DNA of 64,000 nucleotides, from the NCBI GenBank assembly GCA_024704765.1, contig JAKMXF010000133.1, positions 434,001 through 498,000 of the forward strand, given 5' to 3'. The position numbers and the translations under genes were made by a program. Of this stretch, positions 10,843-19,500 are shown piece by piece. The stretch comes from Oopsacas minuta (lineage: Eukaryota; Porifera; Hexactinellida; Lyssacinosida; Leucopsacidae). Every line of letters starts with the position of its first letter. The stretch's first letter is position 1. The notes below the pieces were generated by a model. It searched no databases, was not told the DNA's origin, and was given only the letters and a program-made list of their open reading frames with translations.

Positions 10843-11223
10843 TGTTTATACCATCTGTGCAACTTATTAATATCATGTATACATTCAGTAGCTTCTTTGT
10901 AATACATAATCAGTATTATCATTTTGTAATATGACAGCATTTTTCTATTGGATCTAATAGCCATTCAGTTTATATTTCAGTATTTAATCTAGAGCAAATA
11001 ATTTTGTTGTTCATTGAGCTAAATTACCGATGTGTAATTTATTCGAGCTGTTCGCCGATCAGATTCTATTTTAAGAATTATCGAGAATCATACCATGACA
11101 ACATATATGAAAATCCCTACAGGCTCAAACTATTGGGTATAAGCTACTATAAAAGCAAGTTCATCACATGTGATAAACAACAACAAATAGTTTGAACAAA
11201 CAAGAATTCAAATTAAACAATAA
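10843..11223. other. Spacer
   Basis: AT-rich; no repeat or gene recognised. An open stretch at 11004-11195 has no protein-like character. Confidence 0.4.
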
Positions 11224-11541
11224 ATGAACATGGACACGAATAAACCAGAATGCATGAAGATGGAACTGCCATTTTCAAATACATATGTAAAAACAACTAA
11301 GATCAGAAATTTAAGGAAAAACCTCCGTGAAATCGGATTCAGTGAAGCTGATCAATTGCTGATTATGAAGAAAAGGAGACTGCTCAGGTGCAAGGAATAT
11401 GTCTGGTTGTACAGGGAGAGACAAAAGCAAATAATCGAGGAATTAAAGAAGCAGAAAATTAAATTGGACTTGGAAAGAGACTCACTTATCTTCTCCATTG
11501 AGGAAATTAAAAATGATATCGAAAGGATTGGAATGAATTAA
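11224..11541 (+). CDS. Small Maf-like bZIP protein with altered basic region
   Basis: 105 residues, one exon. Residues about 28-100 align by eye with the extended-homology region plus bZIP of small Maf factors: an LRKNLREIGF-SEADQLL segment resembles the Maf LxRxLRGLSxEE region. It is followed by KKRRLLRCKEYVWLYRERQ, in the place of the basic region, and a continuous helix rich in Glu/Lys with hydrophobic residues at heptad spacing. The Asn conserved in nearly all bZIP basic regions is Cys here, while the Arg eight residues later is kept. Small Mafs act as partners of CNC factors at antioxidant-response sites. With the Asn changed, DNA binding may differ or be lost, so a dominant-negative partner is possible (inference). 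An unrelated short coiled-coil protein is the alternative. Confidence 0.5.
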   Translation: MNMDTNKPECMKMELPFSNTYVKTTKIRNLRKNLREIGFSEADQLLIMKKRRLLRCKEYVWLYRERQKQIIEELKKQKIKLDLERDSLIFSIEEIKNDIERIGMN

Positions 11542-11700
11542 TATCTTTTTTGAATAAAAATATTATGAATTATCTGTAATTCATTTTCTGCTCTTACGAT
11601 TTGATTAAATGATCAACAAATACTTGTGTATGGATATTCGCATGAGGGCAGACAAAATCTGGTTGCATTTCCTGAACTCTATTATCTGATTAAGAAGAAT

Positions 11701-11800
11701 AATTCTTACCTTTCTGCAACTTCTTAATTCTTACTTTTCTGCAACTTCTTAATTCTTACTTTTCTGCAACTTCTTAATTCTTACCTTTCTGCAACTTCTT
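11701..11800. repeat. Tandem repeat, 25 bp x 4
   Basis: Four units beginning AATTCTTAC and ending GCAACTTCTT, 25 bases each, differing only by C/T at one position. The array ends exactly 12 bases before an inverted-repeat element. Confidence 0.9.
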
Positions 11801-11812
11801 ATTTCATAAATA

Positions 11813-11923
11813 CAGTCAACTCCCGTTAGATCGAAGCTCAAGGAACCACGATAATTACTTCGATTCAACCGATGAAAATTATGCTATTTGACTGTTTGGT
11901 ATAATTTCAGACTTAGTTGACTG
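11813..11923. mobile_element. Pogo/Tigger-like MITE (family B, copy 1)
   Basis: Starts CAGTCAACTCCCGTTAGATC and ends AGTTGACTG, so the outer nine bases are inverted. It is flanked by TA on both sides, as for the Tc1/mariner/pogo superfamily. The left 60 bases match the pieces at 49558-49617 and 43665-43703. Confidence 0.6.
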
Positions 11924-12228
11924 TAATAATTTATTGTACACCCAGGTCAATTCCCGGATTAGTTAAAATAATTCCAATTTGTTGAAAGCTTTATCGATCT
12001 ACAAAATTTTGTGTTAGTTTCTATGGCAGATTATAGTCGAGCTGCAAATGTGATAGCTCTTCATAATACACATTGAAAACTAGAATAGTAAATGTATGTT
12101 TTGAATTATATAAAAATATGATGAAAATAAACTGAATATTTCTATATATGAATTAAATTCACAAAATTACAGAAAATTCAGATTGGCAAAACTTCAATAT
12201 ATTTAGCACGCTATAGTTATAGTTATAA
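11924..12228. other. Spacer before PLC-beta
   Basis: AT-rich; probable promoter and 5' UTR of the PLC-beta gene. A TAGTTATAGTTATA repeat lies just before the ATG. Nothing else is seen. Confidence 0.4.
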
Positions 12229-15200
12229 ATGTCTGAACCTATTGATGATACATCAGAATTACAGAGTACACAGTTTCTACGCTTTAAAGAAGGCGACTCA
12301 ACCTTCGATTTAGTAAAACTTGATCTCCATAAATATTTCATTCGAGCTAGTTCAATTAAGAAACTAGACATACGTCTATACGACATATCACTTATTAGTG
12401 ATGCCAGAGGTCAAAAGCTGCCCATAATGACTCCACACTTGACAGAAACAATAAAATCAAAGCTGGGAACTGCTGATAATTTAGAGGAACATGTAATGTG
12501 CTTGGTATGTCGTAACGAGTTAAAATGGCATTACATAGTCAGACCAACTATGTACTACTTCTTTGGTGGGAAATCAGTAATCTGCCAGTGGATTACTGTA
12601 GTCAATAGAGTATGTATTTTTAAAGATTTCCTACATCTCCCGTTGCTATCACAGCTCGATAAAATGCATGAACAAATCAAGTTGAGCGCTACTAACCCCT
12701 CTAAACTGCCTCTTGATGTCCTGCTTAAGATTATAGGTACAGATACGAAGCGTAAATCTAGAATTGTAGAAGCGCTCGCGAAAATCGGTTTAATTAATAC
12801 GGACAGAAGTGTGAACACAGATAAAATGTCGTTCTTATTATTCTTCAAATTCTACTTGACACTGACAAGAGACAGGTGTGATATTATGAAAACTGTCCTA
12901 TCCCCAGAAAAACAATTTTTCGATAAAAAAGAATTTCAAAATTTCATAAACGTCACACAGCGAGATCCTAGACTTAACTCTCTCAACTATCCCCCATTGG
13001 TAGTCCGTAAAATAGCCAAGTTAATTTCAGAATATGACAATAAGAAGGAATCAGATGCTGTGTCATTTGAAGGTGTTGTCCGTTACCTAATGAGTAAAGA
13101 TAATTTAGAGATAGACAGCACACAATTCGATCAAACTCAAGACATGGATAAACCAATTTCTTCTTATTACATAAATTCCTCACATAACTCATACCTTGAG
13201 GGGAGACAAATGATGGCTCTTGGGTCTGTAGAGATGTATATTCAGTGTATGTTGCTCGGCTGTAGATGTGTAGAGTTGGATTGTTGGGATGATATTAATG
13301 ATGAACCTGTTATCACTCATGGAGGTGCTTTTGTGAATAAACTTAATTTTGAAGAAGTTATAAAGGCGATCGCGGAATATGCATTTATAGTAACAGAGTA
13401 TCCGCTTGTTTTGTCGTTTGAAAACCGATCTAAGAACCCAATTGTTCAGGACAAAATGGTACAAATTTGTAAAAAGCATTTCGGAGAAATGTTGCTTGAT
13501 TTACCCCTCGATAGTCACCCTCTGGAAGAGAACGTGTTCCTTCCCTCCCCAAACATGCTCAAAAGGAAAATACTTATAAAGAACAAACGACTGCTTCCTC
13601 CTGAGAGGACAAAGACACAAATTGACCTTACAGATATACCAGACGTACCACCGCAACGAAAAGATAGAATGTCTACTCTGGTCCGTCATGATGCTAAAAT
13701 TCCAAAAGAATTCGAAAACTTGAAAGAATTAGACGAAGAAATGTCTACTTTTGAATCAGACACAACTAGCACTGTAGATACACTTGTTAACTACGTACAA
13801 GCGTCCAAATTCTCCAGTTTTGAGGAATGTTTTAATAAAAACATTTCCTATGAAATGTTTTCATTCTCAGAATCAAAAGCCTACGGTTATATTATGAACC
13901 AGCCAAAGTTGTTCACAATGTACAACAAATTCCAAGTCAGTAGAATCTATCCTTATTGGAAGCGAATTAATTCTGACAACCTTATGCCTCAAATATTCTG
14001 GAATGTTGGTTGTCAGATGGTTGCTCTCAATTTCCAAACACCAGATCTTCCTATAATGCTTAACCATGCTAAATTTGAGTACAACAATCGTCGTGGATAT
14101 ATCTTCAAACCATCTTGCTTGCATTTATACAGACATGAAGCTTTTAATGCTTTTGCACAAGTTTCTATTCCTTATGTTGTATCTGCATCGTTTCAATTGA
14201 GAGTAATCTCAGCACAATTTATACGTCCTGACATTAATTCGAAGATTTTCGTATCTATAGAAATATATGGCCTACCTGCAGACACTATACGTAATGAGAC
14301 AAGTTGGAATACAAATGCTGTTCCGAATAATTTCCTTGTTGAGTTTGATTCTGATATTTGTTTCAAAGCAGAACGAATACTTTTACCAGATCTCGCAATG
14401 GTGAAATTTAACGTATTTGAAGAAGGCAACAAACTCATTGCACACAGGACATTAGCATTCCTAGGTCTGAAAACAGGATTCCGTCACATTCTTCTAAGAG
14501 ATAAGAATATTCATCCAGCAGGAATATCTAGCCTATTTGTTGAAATTAAGATTGAGGATTATGTTCCACCAGAAGCAGAGTCTATAGTACAGAGTCTTGT
14601 ATCTCCTCAATCAGCTGCTAAGATTGAGAAGAAAGCCGAAGACGATGAAGAAGCTGCGAAACTGTATCGTATCAGGGCTATGAGGAGCCTTATGGGCTCA
14701 GGGGAACTAGGAGGGATCGAACTTGAAATCGCTGAGGAAGGAATGAAATCTGCTCCTAAACAGATCACGGTGGATACTTTCACTGCGTTACAAACTCAAA
14801 GGAAACTCCCTCCAATCCTAGAGGAGGTCATGCAGAGATCTCATACTATTGACCCTCTGGGAAGAGAGCATGTCGGAGAGAACAAGGCTCTAGAATCTAA
14901 ACTAGTAAAAGAAATATTGCATTTGAGTAAGGCACAGAGTACAGAACGTGAAAAATTTAAGAAATTCCTTCTGAAAGAATTAGCAAAGTTCAGTAAAGAC
15001 AGTAAGAAGGAAACTGTTAAATTGAGTTTGTCATTGACTGAGAGAGGAGTAACTCAAGAGTTGGAGGCAAGACTTAAAGTGAGAGAAAATGAACTTGACG
15101 AACAAATGAAAGAGAAGGAAGGTGCATTTCTAAGAGCGGAAGAAGCCCTGAAGATATCCCATAACATTAAACGAACAACACTTGCAATCAATCAGCTACA

Positions 15201-15519
15201 AACTATACACAAAGATCAAGTAAATGCATTAATGCGTAAGTCCAGTAAAGAAGAACATACAATGTTAAGTGAACTTAGTGACGAGGAGAAGACACTGATT
15301 AGGTCAGGGGAAGTTGGATTGGACAAGAAAGGTGTGGCCAGAATTAGAATGGAGATCAGGGAAATGATAATATTGAAGAAGAGGAAATCTCTCCCTCAAT
15401 TGCAACGCTTGCAAAAACTTGAGTTTGATAAGTTGCTTATTTCACAGAGAGAATATATCAAACAAATGGAAGACGAAGTAAATGGAATGAAGGAGAATTT
15501 AGGACGGCTGGTCGCTTAG
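12229..15519 (+). CDS. PLCB: Phospholipase C-beta, intronless
   Basis: 1,096 residues in one uninterrupted frame. Order: PH-like domain (about 10-140), EF-hand-like region (145-300), X domain (305-455), acidic X-Y linker, Y domain (515-640), C2 domain (655-785), then a long charged helical C-terminal region (880-1096) typical of the beta class. In the X domain the SSHNS motif near residue 317 carries the first catalytic His. GCRCVELDCW carries the calcium-binding Glu/Asp, THGG near residue 363 the second catalytic His, and LSFENR a further calcium-binding Glu. All catalytic residues seen are intact. The enzyme hydrolyses PIP2 to IP3 and diacylglycerol downstream of Gq-coupled receptors at the plasma membrane. 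It has no intron, whereas vertebrate PLCB genes have dozens. An exact vertebrate orthologue cannot be named. Confidence 0.92.
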   Translation: MSEPIDDTSELQSTQFLRFKEGDSTFDLVKLDLHKYFIRASSIKKLDIRLYDISLISDARGQKLPIMTPHLTETIKSKLGTADNLEEHVMCLVCRNELKWHYIVRPTMYYFFGGKSVICQWITVVNRVCIFKDFLHLPLLSQLDKMHEQIKLSATNPSKLPLDVLLKIIGTDTKRKSRIVEALAKIGLINTDRSVNTDKMSFLLFFKFYLTLTRDRCDIMKTVLSPEKQFFDKKEFQNFINVTQRDPRLNSLNYPPLVVRKIAKLISEYDNKKESDAVSFEGVVRYLMSKDNLEIDSTQFDQTQDMDKPISSYYINSSHNSYLEGRQMMALGSVEMYIQCMLLGCRCVELDCWDDINDEPVITHGGAFVNKLNFEEVIKAIAEYAFIVTEYPLVLSFENRSKNPIVQDKMVQICKKHFGEMLLDLPLDSHPLEENVFLPSPNMLKRKILIKNKRLLPPERTKTQIDLTDIPDVPPQRKDRMSTLVRHDAKIPKEFENLKELDEEMSTFESDTTSTVDTLVNYVQASKFSSFEECFNKNISYEMFSFSESKAYGYIMNQPKLFTMYNKFQVSRIYPYWKRINSDNLMPQIFWNVGCQMVALNFQTPDLPIMLNHAKFEYNNRRGYIFKPSCLHLYRHEAFNAFAQVSIPYVVSASFQLRVISAQFIRPDINSKIFVSIEIYGLPADTIRNETSWNTNAVPNNFLVEFDSDICFKAERILLPDLAMVKFNVFEEGNKLIAHRTLAFLGLKTGFRHILLRDKNIHPAGISSLFVEIKIEDYVPPEAESIVQSLVSPQSAAKIEKKAEDDEEAAKLYRIRAMRSLMGSGELGGIELEIAEEGMKSAPKQITVDTFTALQTQRKLPPILEEVMQRSHTIDPLGREHVGENKALESKLVKEILHLSKAQSTEREKFKKFLLKELAKFSKDSKKETVKLSLSLTERGVTQELEARLKVRENELDEQMKEKEGAFLRAEEALKISHNIKRTTLAINQLQTIHKDQVNALMRKSSKEEHTMLSELSDEEKTLIRSGEVGLDKKGVARIRMEIREMIILKKRKSLPQLQRLQKLEFDKLLISQREYIKQMEDEVNGMKENLGRLVA

Positions 15520-15820
15520 CTAACTAACATTTATTTTCATAGGTTATTTGTTATTTACCCTTTTATCACTTTTTATTCCGAATTAGTTAATAGTATTTCT
15601 AACATTATATTTTAGATAAATTTACTTATTTATTCATAATTATGACTTTTCTAATACAAAATTTGTGTTGTATTTGTTTGTTGTTGTTTTGCTTATATTT
15701 GCAATCCAACTCTAAAGCCCAACATACACGATACAAATCTTGGTGCGAGAGTTACATGCAACGCCATGAATTATAATTGAGAACATTTTGTAGTTAAAAG
15801 TACTTAGTAATTGACTGAAA
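15520..15820. other. Spacer between PLC-beta and ADSS
   Basis: AT-rich; no gene or repeat. It should hold the PLC-beta 3' UTR and the ADSS promoter. Confidence 0.4.
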
Positions 15821-17119
15821 ATGGCTTCTGAGATTGTTGCTCAAAAAGGAGAAGTATCTTTAGTATTCGGAGGTCAATGGGGAGATGAGGGTAAAGGCAA
15901 GTTAGTAGATCTCCTCTGTGGGAACTCTGACCTCGTGTGTCGCTGTCAGGGAGGTAACAATGCTGGTCACACGGTAGTAGCAGGAGGAATAGCTTATGAT
16001 TTCCATCTCCTCCCATCTGGTATAATCCATGAGAAATGTGTGTCTGTGATAGGAAATGGAGTTGTTATACATCTCCCTGGTCTATTCTCTGAGATTGAGA
16101 AAAATGAAGGAAAAGGGTTAGTTGGGTGGCAGAAAAGATTGAAAATATCTGACAGAGCACATATTGTATTGGATGTACATCAGGAAGTAGACGCGCTGCT
16201 GGAGGAGGAGAAGGGGTCAGCTAGTCTGGGTACCACTAGGAAGGGGATAGGAGTAACCTATGCTGATAAATCCCTTCGTGTCGGACTACGTGTAGCTGAT
16301 TTGTTCTCAGAAGATCACATATTGGAGCAGAAAATAAATCAAATATTCACTGGCTATTCAAAGAGATTCCCTCAGTTAAAATTAGACGTAATTAGCGAAG
16401 TTAATAAGCTGAAATCGTATGCTACTCGTTTGCGACCTTTGGTATGTGATACAATTAGTTATGTTAACAAGAGAATATCAGAAGGATCTCGTGTGCTAGT
16501 AGAGGGAGCTAATGCAGCAATGCTAGACATAGACTTCGGTACATATCCCTACGTCACTAGTTCTAATTGTACTACAGGAGCTGCTTGCACTGGGTTAGGC
16601 ATATCTCCCAAGAAGTTGGATAACATATACGGAGCATTCAAGGCTTACACAACTCGTGTTGGTAGTGGACATTTCCCAACAGAGCTAACAGGTGAGATTG
16701 AAGACAAGCTACAGACTATTGGTAAGGAATTTGGGGTTACTACTGGAAGAAGGAGGAGATGTGGTTGGTTTGATGCTGTAGTAGCAAGATACTCTCATAT
16801 GCTTAACGGCTACACTGGGATAGCTATCTTAAAATTAGACGTATTGGATAGCTTTGATGAAATAAAAATTGGAGTGAAGTATATGATTGATGGAGAAGTA
16901 ATAGAAAGCTTTCCTTCAACCATGGAGAAGGTTGAGAAAGTTATAGTTGAGTATGTTACCTATCCTGGCTGGAATTGTGACATCACTGGAGTTAGAAAAT
17001 TTGAGGATTTACCGGAGAATGCACAGAAATACGTCAGAGGTATTGAGTTATATACCGGGATAAAAATACGCTGGATTGGCGTGGGATCGGCACGTGAAGC
17101 TATGATAACTATTTCTTAG
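15821..17119 (+). CDS. ADSS: Adenylosuccinate synthetase
   Basis: 432 residues, single exon, the usual length. The GTP-binding signature GGQWGDEGKGK is near residue 17, with NNAGHT after it. GTTRKGIG, the TSSNCTTGAACTGLG segment, TTRVGSGHFPTEL and TTGRRRRCGWFD follow at the expected spacing and form the IMP/aspartate site. ILKLDVLD contains the C-terminal guanine-specificity motif. It joins IMP and aspartate using GTP, the first committed step from IMP to AMP, in the cytosol. The ATG at 15821 gives a short N-terminus like other eukaryotic forms. No intron, unlike the vertebrate gene. Confidence 0.97.
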   Translation: MASEIVAQKGEVSLVFGGQWGDEGKGKLVDLLCGNSDLVCRCQGGNNAGHTVVAGGIAYDFHLLPSGIIHEKCVSVIGNGVVIHLPGLFSEIEKNEGKGLVGWQKRLKISDRAHIVLDVHQEVDALLEEEKGSASLGTTRKGIGVTYADKSLRVGLRVADLFSEDHILEQKINQIFTGYSKRFPQLKLDVISEVNKLKSYATRLRPLVCDTISYVNKRISEGSRVLVEGANAAMLDIDFGTYPYVTSSNCTTGAACTGLGISPKKLDNIYGAFKAYTTRVGSGHFPTELTGEIEDKLQTIGKEFGVTTGRRRRCGWFDAVVARYSHMLNGYTGIAILKLDVLDSFDEIKIGVKYMIDGEVIESFPSTMEKVEKVIVEYVTYPGWNCDITGVRKFEDLPENAQKYVRGIELYTGIKIRWIGVGSAREAMITIS

Positions 17120-17238
17120 TTTGATTGCTATGAACTTTAGTTGGTGTTATGTAGTTATTCGCTTATTATCCCATAATATGTTATGCATATATATACACAA
17201 TAGGTTCCGTAAACATGGATCTAAATATTCATATAAAC

Positions 17239-19323
17239 CTACCAAATACTTAGGAAACTTAGCGTGCTCTCCGGATTCAGCTCCCGACTGATGACGAAGA
17301 GCTGCCCTTCACTGTTTGTAGCAATCCCAGTAGGACGACGGAAGTCAGGATGCGTTTTTAGTTTCAAACGCTCGAAGTTGTTATCAGAGCCTTCAGTATG
17401 TTTTATTATGTACACACAATGTCCCAGATGTGACGTCACGTATATATTGTCACTTGAGTCAATACAGCAATGTCTTGGCGTGAGAATGCCATCCATTATA
17501 AGTAATATGACAATCCTAAATTCATATATCACTACCTGTCCTGCTAAAGTTGTTACTACAGTATTTCCATTCTTGCAGGACTTTACATCAACTGGATCTT
17601 TCAATACGAATGCATCATTGGTCCCGAATGCTGTACACCTTTTTGTGTCCATTACACATGATTGTATTCTGTTATTGTAAGTATCAGCTATCAAAATTTC
17701 TTTGTTTAAGTAATCGTAATCGATTCCCATGGGGCGTTGGAATTGGCCTAATCCTTTTCCAGTACTTCCAAACCTTTCAATATAAACTCCAGTGTTTGTG
17801 AAAACGTGAACACAATTGAACCCAGCGTCTACTACATACACTTCAGCATCTAAGTAGCATATACCACATGGGGAGCCTAAAAGCCCCTCTCCAAAGTTTG
17901 TTTCAAAAGAAATGGAACAGTCTTCAAAGGATTTGGTTCCTGATGAATGTATATTTCCTTCATATGTCATCTTATAACAGTATTTTCTTATTTCAGGTGG
18001 ATCTTTGACTACAGAATATAGAGAATCATTTGTTGCTGTTATTGCTCTAACTAATCCTGGATCATGTAACGTGCTGATTTTCGGTGTGACTAATTCAAGC
18101 GTTTTCTTTCCAACTCTGAATTTTACACCATTGGTAGCGAACATTGTAGGTTCACCCATATATTTACATAAACAAGCATGGTATGTTCCGTCAGGCAAAC
18201 GTATTGTAGTACTGTAATGTTCATCATAGGTAGGCATTAAAGTCTTTTCAGGTATTGTAAGAGTATAATCATCTTTTATTAATGCAATACGAATTTTATG
18301 ACCTGCCGGTAGGCTACGTATATTTTGATTAAATTCATCCTTGAGATCGACCACAAATGAAACAAAATTAGACTTTTCTATTGTTGATTTTATGCAACTC
18401 TTCCTAAGATCTGGATTATTTATAGTAGGGGAGTCATTAGCTTCAAACATTTTGAGAGGAAGATGACTAGAATCCTCCCAGTTAATTTCATGATTTACGT
18501 CTTCAGGTGAAACAGTGCGATTTTTCTCTACAATATTTCGTTCTATGAAATACTTCTCCATGGGTTCTGCTATTACTTTGTGTTGCATCATTTTTGTAAT
18601 TAGATTGACTGCGCGATTTATCCTGGATAATTTTATTTCATTTATTTTCATGTTTTCCTCCAACTTCTCATGCATCGTGTTACATTTATCGTTCAGTTCT
18701 CCAAGAATTAATGATTTCTGTCTCTCCATTCGCTCATAAATTCCCTCAAAAACTTTACCAACAATATGCTCTTCCTCCCTCATCTTCTCATCTATCTTAC
18801 TATGCGATCCTTCAAGTTTCAATTGGTTTTCTTTGCCTTCTTGATCTAATTCCTTGAGAACCTCTAGCATCTCATTTAACCTTGTTTCATCTTCCTCGTC
18901 TCCCTCCCCCGTTATTAACGCTTGTAGATTTAACTTCGACACATCTCTCACCAACTTGTGTCTATCTGCACCCGCAAATGTTCCATTTACATGAAATTCT
19001 TCCAAATGCAGTTCACACCAAAACGTTTTGCAAACAGTGCAATAAATTGTGTTTTCGGTTTTGTCACACATAGCGCAATTTTTAGCGATATGATCTTCGG
19101 GCTCGGGATTGTTGAAGCTTGTGTGTAACAGCTGATTGAGTTGATGTATGATTCCTTCTCTTGATTTTTGAACATTATCTGGACAGCTATTACAAGTTAT
19201 CCCGTTATCCTCATTTTCACAATCACGACAAATATTGTGAAAACAATCAAGCAGTAGACTATGCTCCTTAATACAATCACACTCCTGACAACTGAATATT
19301 TCTCGGCTATATTCTTCATTCAT
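17239..19323 (-). CDS. TRIM-NHL-type protein A (RING, B-box, coiled coil, NHL)
   Basis: 694 residues, intronless. A RING-like finger lies at about 11-48: CQEC, CFHNIC, CRDC-like and CNSC pairs are present. The B-box at about 83-125 starts CAMCDKTENTIYC and ends in a His-rich tail. A coiled coil covers about 150-250. A probable filamin/Ig-like beta domain follows (about 310-405). NHL repeats occupy about 455-690, the clearest one reading FQRPMGIDYDYLNKEILIAD. Such proteins are E3 ubiquitin ligases or RNA/protein scaffolds. The finger looks complete, so ligase activity is plausible (inference). It is head-to-head with the related gene starting at 19501. Confidence 0.82.
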   Translation of the reverse strand: MNEEYSREIFSCQECDCIKEHSLLLDCFHNICRDCENEDNGITCNSCPDNVQKSREGIIHQLNQLLHTSFNNPEPEDHIAKNCAMCDKTENTIYCTVCKTFWCELHLEEFHVNGTFAGADRHKLVRDVSKLNLQALITGEGDEEDETRLNEMLEVLKELDQEGKENQLKLEGSHSKIDEKMREEEHIVGKVFEGIYERMERQKSLILGELNDKCNTMHEKLEENMKINEIKLSRINRAVNLITKMMQHKVIAEPMEKYFIERNIVEKNRTVSPEDVNHEINWEDSSHLPLKMFEANDSPTINNPDLRKSCIKSTIEKSNFVSFVVDLKDEFNQNIRSLPAGHKIRIALIKDDYTLTIPEKTLMPTYDEHYSTTIRLPDGTYHACLCKYMGEPTMFATNGVKFRVGKKTLELVTPKISTLHDPGLVRAITATNDSLYSVVKDPPEIRKYCYKMTYEGNIHSSGTKSFEDCSISFETNFGEGLLGSPCGICYLDAEVYVVDAGFNCVHVFTNTGVYIERFGSTGKGLGQFQRPMGIDYDYLNKEILIADTYNNRIQSCVMDTKRCTAFGTNDAFVLKDPVDVKSCKNGNTVVTTLAGQVVIYEFRIVILLIMDGILTPRHCCIDSSDNIYVTSHLGHCVYIIKHTEGSDNNFERLKLKTHPDFRRPTGIATNSEGQLFVISRELNPESTLSFLSIW

Positions 19324-19500
19324 TTTTCAGTATCTTTTCAAGTTTGAAATTTTTTAACATTAAATACACGTGGGCATATAAACGTCTATTAAATATCTAT
19401 TTGGCCTTACGCAATTGTAATTACATCTCAGGTTACCAATCATATATAGGAAGATTATACCATTCTTATAATTAATATGTGGTAATTGTTTCTTAATAAC
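19324..19500. promoter_or_regulatory. Short shared region between two divergent TRIM-NHL genes
   Basis: Only 177 bases separate the two start codons, so both promoters and 5' UTRs must fit here. This suggests a bidirectional promoter. No defined factor site was identified. The assignment rests on spacing alone. Confidence 0.4.
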
